Below are positions 1-6,548 of a stretch of 64,000 nucleotides of DNA, one piece after another. Under the pieces are notes generated by a model. It worked only from the letters and a program-made list of their open reading frames with translations, searched no databases and was not told the DNA's origin. Source of the DNA: Pirellulales bacterium (lineage in GTDB: Bacteria; Planctomycetota; Planctomycetia; Pirellulales; JAICIG01); assembly GCA_035533075.1 (NCBI GenBank), contig DATLUO010000138.1, positions 34,783 to 98,782 on the forward strand, read 5' to 3'. Numbering within the stretch: position 1 is the first letter of the stretch; each line of letters starts with the position of its first letter. Both the position numbers and the translations under genes were made by a program.

Positions 1-1692
1 GCCCACGTCGGCCCTGGCCAGCGCCGGGGCGTCGTTCACGCCGTCGCCGACCATCGCCACGGCGGCTTCATCCGACGGCCGGCCCGCGCCGCGCTCCGCG
101 CGCCAGCCGGCCAGCCACTGCGCCTTCTCATCAGGCCGCAACTCCGCCTGCCAGCGCTCGATGCCAAGTTGCCGCGCGATCTCGGCGGTCGTGCGCGGCC
201 GGTCGCCCGTCAAGAGCACGACCTCGTCGATGCCCATCGCCCGCAGCTCGGCCAGCACGCCGGCCGCTTCGGGCCGCACCGCGTCGCGCACGCCAATCGC
301 CCCGGCCAGTTTGCCGTCGATGGCCACCAACAGCGGCGTCTGGCCGGCTGCTTCGAGCCTCGCAATCAGTCCCTCGACTTCGTCGGGCAATTCGATCTCG
401 CGGTCGCACATCAGACGGCGGTTACCGACGACAACACTTGCCGCAGAGTCGGCGAGTAGGCGGGCCGCCACGCCGGCGCCGGGCAGAGCCTCGAATTCAC
501 CCACGGCGGGCAAGCTTATTCCTCGCTCTTTTGCCGCCGCCACGAGCACCCGCGCGATCAGGTGCTCGCTCGTTTGCTCGGCCGCCGCGGCCGCCCGCAG
601 AATCTCATCCGGCGTGCGGCCGGCTAAAGGTAAGCATTCGCCTAGCACGAGCTTGCCGGTGGTCAACGTGCCGGTCTTGTCGAAGGCGATGCGACGGACC
701 GCTGCCAGGCGTTCCAGTGCCGCCCCGCCTTTGATCAGCACTCCGCGCCGCGCCAGCCAGGCGACCGCGGCCATCATCGCCGCCGGGGTCGCCAACACCA
801 ACGCGCAGGGGCAGGCCACGACCAGCACCGCCAACGTCGGCATCCAGTTCCAACGATCGAGCGCGGGCCAGATCGCTTGCGAAAGCGCCAGCCGATTGGT
901 GGCCGCGAAGGTGGCCGCGGCGCAGACAAGCACGAACGGCAGAAACCAGCGGGCCAGCCGATCGGCGATCCGCTCGACGCGCGCCTTGTCTCGCTGCGCC
1001 GCCGCGACGATGCGGATCACCTGACCGAGCGTGGTGGCGTCGCCCACGGCGTCGGTGCGAATCTCCAGCGCACCGAACTGGTTGAGCGTGCCGGCGTAAA
1101 CCGCGTCGCCTTCCGCCTTGTCGGCGGGCATGCTCTCGCCGGTGAGCGTGCTTTCATCGACCGCCGACCGGCCCGCCAGCACGGCGCCATCCACGGCGAT
1201 CCGCTCTCCGGGCCGCACCACCACAATATCGCCGATCGCCAGCGACTCGACCGGCAGCTCGACCTGTTCGTCGCCGCGCCGGACCCGCACCCGCCGCGGC
1301 CGAAGCTCCAAAAAGCGTTCCAGCTCGCGATGCGTCCGGGCAAACGTAATCGCTTCCAGCGATTCCCCGATCATGGCGATCAGCACCACCTCGGCGCCGA
1401 CCCAGTATTCTTTGAGCGCCAGCGACGCCAGCAGAGCGATGGCCAGGGCCAAATCGGCCCCAACATGGCCCTCAATGAGGCCGGCCAGCGACGCATAGAC
1501 GATCCGCGCGCCGCCCAGCACCGCGGCGACAAGGGCAAGGTTGACTCCCCAGGGATTGCGGAGGTTTGCGTAGCCCAGCCAGGCGAAGAGCAGATCGCCC
1601 GACACCAGCAGCCCGACCGCGGCCGTCAGCAGGTACAGCGCGCGAAACGACGGCAGTCTTAAAGCATCGTCGCCGTCGTGCTGCGTTTGCAT
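1..1692 (-). CDS. Heavy-metal (CPx-type) P-type ATPase, C-terminus cut by the window edge
   Basis: Membrane pump that moves a soft metal cation (Cu, Zn or Cd type) using ATP. The 564 residues visible carry, in order, hydrophobic N-terminal segments, a TGES actuator motif, the intramembrane CPC metal site (about residues 294-296), the phosphorylated Asp of DKTGTLT (D338) and the GDGVND hinge (549-554). The frame runs off position 1, so the last membrane helices are missing from view. There is no N-terminal HMA metal-binding domain; the protein starts MQTQHDGDD. The start ATG is the only one before the first helix. The usual SEHP nucleotide-binding motif reads SEHL here (H377-L378). Metal specificity cannot be decided without the last helices. 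The gene is divergent from the membrane protein at 1910. Confidence 0.93.
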   Translation of the reverse strand, partial: MQTQHDGDDALRLPSFRALYLLTAAVGLLVSGDLLFAWLGYANLRNPWGVNLALVAAVLGGARIVYASLAGLIEGHVGADLALAIALLASLALKEYWVGAEVVLIAMIGESLEAITFARTHRELERFLELRPRRVRVRRGDEQVELPVESLAIGDIVVVRPGERIAVDGAVLAGRSAVDESTLTGESMPADKAEGDAVYAGTLNQFGALEIRTDAVGDATTLGQVIRIVAAAQRDKARVERIADRLARWFLPFVLVCAAATFAATNRLALSQAIWPALDRWNWMPTLAVLVVACPCALVLATPAAMMAAVAWLARRGVLIKGGAALERLAAVRRIAFDKTGTLTTGKLVLGECLPLAGRTPDEILRAAAAAEQTSEHLIARVLVAAAKERGISLPAVGEFEALPGAGVAARLLADSAASVVVGNRRLMCDREIELPDEVEGLIARLEAAGQTPLLVAIDGKLAGAIGVRDAVRPEAAGVLAELRAMGIDEVVLLTGDRPRTTAEIARQLGIERWQAELRPDEKAQWLAGWRAERGAGRPSDEAAVAMVGDGVNDAPALARADVG

Positions 1693-1707
1693 GATCGTGT
1701 GGAATTG

Positions 1708-1793
1708 GTAGGGTGGGACCAGCGAGCTCCCCGCAATTTTGGATTTTGGATTGTGCGGAATCCAAAATCCAAAATCCAAAATCCAAAATCATT
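1708..1793. repeat. Half copy of the 38-bp dispersed repeat plus an A/T-rich inverted repeat
   Basis: The stretch opens with GTAGGGTGGGACCAGCGAGC, the conserved end of a repeat found at five further places in the window, but it is cut after about 21 bp. It is followed by tandem TTTTGGA units and then their complement TCCAAAA repeated four times, which can fold into a hairpin. It lies in the divergent intergenic space between the P-type ATPase and the gene at 1910, so it may affect either promoter. Confidence 0.75.
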
Positions 1794-1909
1794 TTGCCCG
1801 CTCCAGGCTAGGTGGGCCAGTGGCGCGTGTCAACGGTAGCGGTCTTTCCCCCTTCGTGCTACGCTTGGCAAGTGCCTTGAACCACGCCCGCCAGACGAAC
1901 CTCCCACTT

Positions 1910-2614
1910 ATGAACGCCGACCTGGGCGCCTTGAGCGTCGCCGCCGTATCGATCGGGTTTTTCCACACGCTGCTGGGACCCGACCATTACGTGCCGTTTG
2001 TGGCCATGTCGCGCCTCGGCGGCTGGAGCCGGCGCAAAACGCTGGTCGTCACCTTGCTCTGCGGCCTGGCACACGTCGGCAGCTCGGTGCTGCTCGGTTT
2101 TATCGGACTGGCCCTGGGGCTGATCGTGTTTCAGTTGGAAGAGATTGAAGGCCGCCGCGGCAACGTGGCGGGCTGGCTGCTGATCGGATTCGGAGTGGCT
2201 TACTCGGTGTGGGGCCTGGTGCAAGCGGTCCGCAGCCGGTCTCACGCGCACTTGCACGCCCATCTCGACGGGACCGTGCATGACCATGAGCACGCCCATT
2301 CAGCCGAGCACCTGCACGCGCATGCCGCCTCCCCCTCGCTGACGCCGTGGGTGCTGTTTGCGATTTTCGCCTTCGGTCCCTGCGAGCCGCTGATTCCGCT
2401 CTTGATCTATCCGGCGGCCAAAGCCGACCTGTTCAGCGTGGCCTGCGTGACCGCGCTCTTCGCGCTGACCACCTTGGCCACGATGACCGGCATGGTCGTC
2501 GCGCTTTCGAGCGGGGTCGGTGCGCTCAAGTTCGCCAAGCTCGACCGCTACAGCCACGCGCTGGCCGGGCTGGTGGTTTTGTCGTGCGGACTGGCGATCA
2601 AGGCGGGCTGGTAG
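1910..2614 (+). CDS. Polytopic membrane protein of the HoxN/RcnA/UreH-like metal transporter type
   Basis: A 234-residue inner-membrane protein with about six hydrophobic segments and a cytoplasm-sized loop rich in His (HAHLHAHLDG and HDHEHAHSAEHLHAHA), typical of transition-metal transporters or TauE/SafE-UreH-like proteins. The first helix holds FFHTLLGPDHY, which resembles the HX4DH metal motif of nickel/cobalt permeases but with five residues between His and Asp-His. The ATG at 1910 was chosen because the frame upstream has no hydrophobic or conserved content; no good ribosome-binding site is visible. It lies next to the metal ATPase on the other strand, so a shared role in metal balance is plausible. 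The exact substrate cannot be read from the sequence. Confidence 0.75.
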   Translation: MNADLGALSVAAVSIGFFHTLLGPDHYVPFVAMSRLGGWSRRKTLVVTLLCGLAHVGSSVLLGFIGLALGLIVFQLEEIEGRRGNVAGWLLIGFGVAYSVWGLVQAVRSRSHAHLHAHLDGTVHDHEHAHSAEHLHAHAASPSLTPWVLFAIFAFGPCEPLIPLLIYPAAKADLFSVACVTALFALTTLATMTGMVVALSSGVGALKFAKLDRYSHALAGLVVLSCGLAIKAGW

Positions 2615-2623
2615 GATTTGGGC

Positions 2624-2719
2624 GTAGGGTGGGACCAGCGAGCTTGCGAGCGCCGGCCCACCATCATAGACCGCGATCCCGGTGGGCCGGCGCTCGCAAG
2701 CTCGCTGGTCCCACCCTAC
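2624..2719. repeat. Paired 38-bp repeats in inverted orientation, hairpin between convergent genes
   Basis: Two copies of the 38-bp repeat face each other (arms about 2624-2664 and 2681-2719) around a loop of some 16-20 bases. The arms are near-perfect complements starting GTAGGGTGGG and ending CCCACCCTAC. The element sits just after the stop codon at 2614 and before the convergent gene that ends at 2811, where it could act as a two-way terminator. A second family, CGCTTGCGGAGCAAGCGGGC, follows at about 2777-2806. Confidence 0.85.
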
Positions 2720-2810
2720 CGACGAAACTGCAACGATCGCCCCAAATGTAAACCAATTAGCAACGCTAGGCCTTTCCGCTTGCGGAGCAAGCGGGCTACG
2801 GGGCTACGGG

Positions 2811-4646
2811 CTAGTGGTTCAGAATAAACTCGTTGCTATTCAGCACCGCCCACCAGACATCCTGCATCGCCGCGGCCGGATCGCCGCCGCGCAATGCCAA
2901 CAACTGGTTGGCAATCGTCATCTCTTGCTTCGACGGCTTGCGGGCCAAGGCCGCTTCATACAGATAGTCGATTCGTGAGTGCGGCTTCATGCTGCCCGCG
3001 ATCATCTTGTGCAAGAAGCCGCCCTTCTCCAGGCTGGTGGCCTTCTTGATCAGATCGCCGTTCATCATCATCAACGTCTGCGGGATCGTACCGTTGAAGG
3101 TCGTCGTCTCGTCGCCTTCGTCGGTGCCGAACGCGATCGTGAACTGCCGCAGCCAGTCGCCCTTGGTCTTCTCTTGCTCCTGGAAGCTGCCCTTGGTCTT
3201 GTGCGCCTCGGTGGCGACCAGCAACGATTCGTAAAGTTCTTCGGCCTGCATCTGCCGCACATAAAAATGACTGAACAGCGGCTTGTTGCCCAGCGTCGGG
3301 TCGTCCTGCTTGTTCTTGGCGATTCTCGCTCCGTACTTGCTCGATAACGCGTAAGGCTCGCTGAGCACGATCCAGCGAATCAGCCGGCGCAGGTCGTGCC
3401 CGTGCCCGCTGAATTGCTTGCCGAGATATTCCAGCAAATCAGGGTGTGAAGCCGCATTGTGCGGCCCCAGGTCGTCGATCGGCTTGGTAAAGCCATAGCC
3501 CAGGAAGTGCGCCCACATGCGGTTGACGATCGACTTGCCCAGGTACTCCGATTTGACCACCAACTTGGCCAGCTCCAGGCGGCGATTGACCTCGTCGGCG
3601 TAACCGCTGGGGTTGATCTTGGTGCCGTCGACGAACGTCGGATAGGCCACCTGCAAGATGCCGTTTCGCAGTTCATAGTAAATCTCGGCTTCCCGCGGGT
3701 CGCCCCCCTCGCCGGGAAAATCTTCGTTTTCCAACCGGACGGCCACGATTTCGCGCCCTTGGAAGGTGCGCAGGGCCTTGGTCTGGCGGAAGAAGGCGTT
3801 CATGCCCCAAAACTGGTCCTGCTTCCAGTCGTTGAAGGGATGATTGTGGCACTGCGTGCATTGCACCTGCAGGCCGAGGAAATATCGGGCGGTCTTGGCG
3901 GTGGCGGTGGTGGCGTTCTCTTGCAGGTTGTCGAGCACGAAGTTGACCGCGCCGTTGTAACCGTCTTCGCCCGGCTTGTTCGAGCCGGTGGCGCTGATCA
4001 GCTCAAACACCATTTTGTCGTAGGGCTTGTTGGTCAAAAAGTTGCGGCGGAGATATTGCTGCATGCCGTCGCGGTCGACCAAGTCGCGGGCTTCGTCACG
4101 GGCGTTCTTGGGGCGGCCGATGAGGATGTTGGTCCAGAGGGTCATCCAGTTTCGGGCGTACTCTTCCACATACTCGTCGCTGTCGAGCAGACGGTCGACC
4201 AGGGCCTGCTTTTTATTCTTCGACTTGTCGGCCAGAAAGCCTTGCAGTTCCGAGACCGACGGGATGCGGCCCAGCACGTCCAGAAAGAGGCGGCGGCACC
4301 ATTCGTTCTCGGTGGCCTCGGGCGAGGCGGTGACTTCCGCGTCGTTCCAGCCCTTGCGGATTTGTTCGTTGATGTAGGCGATAATGTCGGCGTCGCTGGT
4401 GCCGCTCGTCGAAACGGCGTCGCTCAACTCGCCGCCGCCCTTATCGCCCAACGACTTGCCGCCGAGTTCTTTCTTGGCGTCGGCCGCCGCGACTCGCCCG
4501 GTCGACTTTTTTTCAGCAGCCGTCGCGGCCTGATAGCGGACGGAAGCGACCCAGGCGGCGGCGAGGGCCGCCGCGCAGAGCAGAACCAGGCGCCCCGGTT
4601 TACCGCATTGTACCGCCGCCGAACATGCTTGGATGTGCCGCATCAT
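2811..4646 (-). CDS. DUF1549/DUF1553 planctomycete secreted protein with CxxCH motif
   Basis: A 611-residue protein of the paired PSD2/PSD1 (DUF1549 then DUF1553) type that is greatly expanded in planctomycetes; biochemical role unknown, exported. After a hydrophobic signal or anchor near residues 18-40 comes the DUF1549 region (about 85-290) with CTQCH at 263-267, a possible c-type haem or metal site, then DUF1553 (about 350-590, with the VNRMWAHFLG-like stretch). The ATG at 4646 was preferred over the longer frame to 4703 because GAGG lies eight bases upstream. No cytochrome-c PSCyt domain or DUF1501 partner, which often accompany this family, is next to it. It converges on the membrane-protein gene ending at 2614. 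Confidence 0.88.
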   Translation of the reverse strand: MMRHIQACSAAVQCGKPGRLVLLCAAALAAAWVASVRYQAATAAEKKSTGRVAAADAKKELGGKSLGDKGGGELSDAVSTSGTSDADIIAYINEQIRKGWNDAEVTASPEATENEWCRRLFLDVLGRIPSVSELQGFLADKSKNKKQALVDRLLDSDEYVEEYARNWMTLWTNILIGRPKNARDEARDLVDRDGMQQYLRRNFLTNKPYDKMVFELISATGSNKPGEDGYNGAVNFVLDNLQENATTATAKTARYFLGLQVQCTQCHNHPFNDWKQDQFWGMNAFFRQTKALRTFQGREIVAVRLENEDFPGEGGDPREAEIYYELRNGILQVAYPTFVDGTKINPSGYADEVNRRLELAKLVVKSEYLGKSIVNRMWAHFLGYGFTKPIDDLGPHNAASHPDLLEYLGKQFSGHGHDLRRLIRWIVLSEPYALSSKYGARIAKNKQDDPTLGNKPLFSHFYVRQMQAEELYESLLVATEAHKTKGSFQEQEKTKGDWLRQFTIAFGTDEGDETTTFNGTIPQTLMMMNGDLIKKATSLEKGGFLHKMIAGSMKPHSRIDYLYEAALARKPSKQEMTIANQLLALRGGDPAAAMQDVWWAVLNSNEFILNH

Positions 4647-4722
4647 GGGACGTGCCTCTTCACTAAGCTCGAATTGCCGATAGCATCCCCAAGTTGCTAT
4701 CATAAGGGACCCTGCGGCGAAG

Positions 4723-5421
4723 TCAAATATCGAGCCGGACCTTGGGATGTTCGCTCAGCAGAGACCGCGTTTGGCGGCGAGAATACGTGTAGAAGGCGAC
4801 TTGGCCGGGCTGGGGCTCAAACACAGGACCGACGCGGCAGGATTGCTCCCGCAACCATTGCCGCAGATACTCGGCGGCGCCGCGGTCGGCCAGCAAAATC
4901 AGGTCGCTGATGCCCGACTTCTGGATGTGTACCGGAACCGGGTCGCCCGGCAGCTCGGCCGCTGAGTGCGACGACTTGGCCGTGAGCCGGCGGCTCTTGG
5001 CCGCGGCTTCTTGGGCTTGCGCCGTTCTCTCCTGGCTGTCGGCGACGCGGGCACGGACGCGTTCCAGCAGCGCCTGCAGCGCTTCGACGCGCAACGGCTT
5101 GACCAGGAATTCGTCGAAGCCCGCCTTCAGGGCCTGTTGGCGATGACCTTCATCGGCGTAGCCGGTCAACGCCACCAGCGAAGTCGTTGCCAGATCGGGC
5201 ACCAGTCGAACGTTGCGGGCGACGGTCAATCCGTCGATTTGCGGCATGCCCAGGTCGACGAGCATGACGTCGGGTTTGATCAGGGGCGCTTGCTCGATGG
5301 CCGTGCTTCCCTGGTTGGCCACGTGGACGTCGTGACCCCAGTGTCGGATCAACAGCCGCATACATTCCGTGGTGTCTCGATCGTCGTCGACGACAAGAAC
5401 TCGCATGGGGGCGACCGCCAT
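4723..5421 (-). CDS. Response regulator with REC domain and unknown C-terminal domain
   Basis: A 232-residue single receiver protein. The REC domain (about 5-125) has the acidic cluster DDD at 12-14, the phosphoacceptor D56, T86 and the conserved K108 of the VKP motif. The remaining ~100 residues contain a Gln/Ala/Arg-rich linker and no DNA-binding fold that I recognise; they might be a small output or interaction domain. The ATG at 5421 has GGAG eight bases upstream. It is divergent from the CheB gene starting about 270 bp away and probably serves the same signalling group, but no histidine kinase is present nearby. Confidence 0.87.
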   Translation of the reverse strand: MAVAPMRVLVVDDDRDTTECMRLLIRHWGHDVHVANQGSTAIEQAPLIKPDVMLVDLGMPQIDGLTVARNVRLVPDLATTSLVALTGYADEGHRQQALKAGFDEFLVKPLRVEALQALLERVRARVADSQERTAQAQEAAAKSRRLTAKSSHSAAELPGDPVPVHIQKSGISDLILLADRGAAEYLRQWLREQSCRVGPVFEPQPGQVAFYTYSRRQTRSLLSEHPKVRLDI

Positions 5422-5686
5422 CGCTGCTGCTCCATCTTGTGCTACTTGTGCCAAACCGTCACCTAGGAGAGGCAGAATAAAAAAGAAAAGAGGCAAGGTT
5501 GACAAACAAGGTTCAGTATACCGTGCCGACTAAAACGTGCAAGCTTCGCGTTCGTGACTTTAGTGACTTCGCGAGCCGGCGCGCTGCTGGTGAAAAAGGC
5601 ATCAACGGTGTAGAATTTGCCCAATGCCTTGATGCAGTACCGAGGACCTCTCGGGCACAGCCAGAACCTTGCCCGGAGCATGTTCG

Positions 5687-6280
5687 TTGCCAGAAATCGA
5701 CCTTATCGTGATCGGCGGCTCGGCGGGGGGCCTGCCCGCGCTGTTGAAAGTGGTGCGCGATTTGCCCGCGGACCTGCCGGCCGCCCTATGCGTCGCCATT
5801 CACATGTCGCCTGACAGCCCCGGCAAACTGCCGCAAATCGTGGGGCGCCGTACACCCTTGCCGTGCCTGTTCGCCGACGACGAACAGGCGATCCTGCCCG
5901 GTCGCATTTATTTCGCTCTCGTCGACCGGCACCTGTTGATCGACGACGGCAAGCTGCGCGTGAGCCAGGGGCCGAGAGAAAACGGCTTTCGACCGGCGCT
6001 CGACCCTCTGTTTCGCAGCGCGGCCCGCTGCTACGGTCCGCGGCTGGCCGGCATAGTACTCTCCGGCAGCCTGGGCGACGGGAGTCACGGTCTGGCCGCC
6101 ATCAAACAGTCGGGCGGCATCACGATCGTGCAAGATCCGGAAGAGGCCACCATACCCAATATGCCACTCAGTGCGCTGCGCGGCACGCAAATTGACCATA
6201 TCATACCGGCCTCGGAAATGGCCCCGCTGATCGTGCGGCTCGCGCAGAGATCCGACGCCGCGTTGGGATGTCGACGATGA
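5687..6280 (+). CDS. Stand-alone CheB-type methylesterase domain protein
   Basis: About 197 residues matching only the catalytic domain of chemotaxis protein-glutamate methylesterase, without the N-terminal receiver. The catalytic Ser is in GGSAGG near the N-terminus, His in AIHMSP and Asp in GDGSHG, so the triad is complete. The start is a TTG at 5687 with GGAG eight bases upstream; an in-frame TTG at 5669 is the alternative. The 3' end runs into the relic of a transposase gene, and the last ~10 residues may have been altered by that event. With the response regulator and the CheB-CheR-PAS gene it forms a chemosensory-like group whose receptors are not in the window. Confidence 0.85.
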   Translation: MPEIDLIVIGGSAGGLPALLKVVRDLPADLPAALCVAIHMSPDSPGKLPQIVGRRTPLPCLFADDEQAILPGRIYFALVDRHLLIDDGKLRVSQGPRENGFRPALDPLFRSAARCYGPRLAGIVLSGSLGDGSHGLAAIKQSGGITIVQDPEEATIPNMPLSALRGTQIDHIIPASEMAPLIVRLAQRSDAALGCRR

Positions 6281-6465
6281 GCACGACCTGAAGCGGTGCG
6301 TGGATTATATTCATTGGAACCCTCGCAAGCACGGCCACGTCGCGCGTCAGAGATTGGCAATGGTCGTCGTTTCATCGGTTTGCGGGCGCCGGCGAGTATG
6401 ATTTGGATTGGGGCGGGACGGATCCAACGCCGGGCTGGGACGATCCAGAGTGGGGAGAGATTTAG
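6267..6465 (+). pseudogene. C-terminal relic of a REP-associated tyrosine transposase (Y1/RAYT family)
   Basis: Reading from about 6267 gives DLKRCVDYIHWNPRKHG, a signature of the C-terminal part of REP-associated tyrosine transposases. The frame breaks after GHVA near 6347 (two bases missing) and resumes one frame over as RDWQWSSFHRF, then continues through a DLDW and PGWDDPEW tail to a TAG at 6463-6465. The N-terminal catalytic part is missing. The relic overlaps the end of the CheB gene and is followed 20 bp later by a copy of the 38-bp dispersed repeat, the arrangement expected for RAYT and REP elements. Confidence 0.8.
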
Positions 6466-6484
6466 TCAGGGGACGCCGAACGAT

Positions 6485-6523
6485 GGTGGGCCGGCGCTCG
6501 CAAGCTCGCTGGTCCCACCCTAC
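6485..6523. repeat. 38-bp dispersed repeat, single copy
   Basis: Complete copy in the orientation ending CTGGTCCCACCCTAC, immediately after the transposase relic and 25 bp before the CheB-CheR start codon. Confidence 0.85.
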
Positions 6524-6548
6524 ATCAAAGCCCACAGCCTTCCGACAC

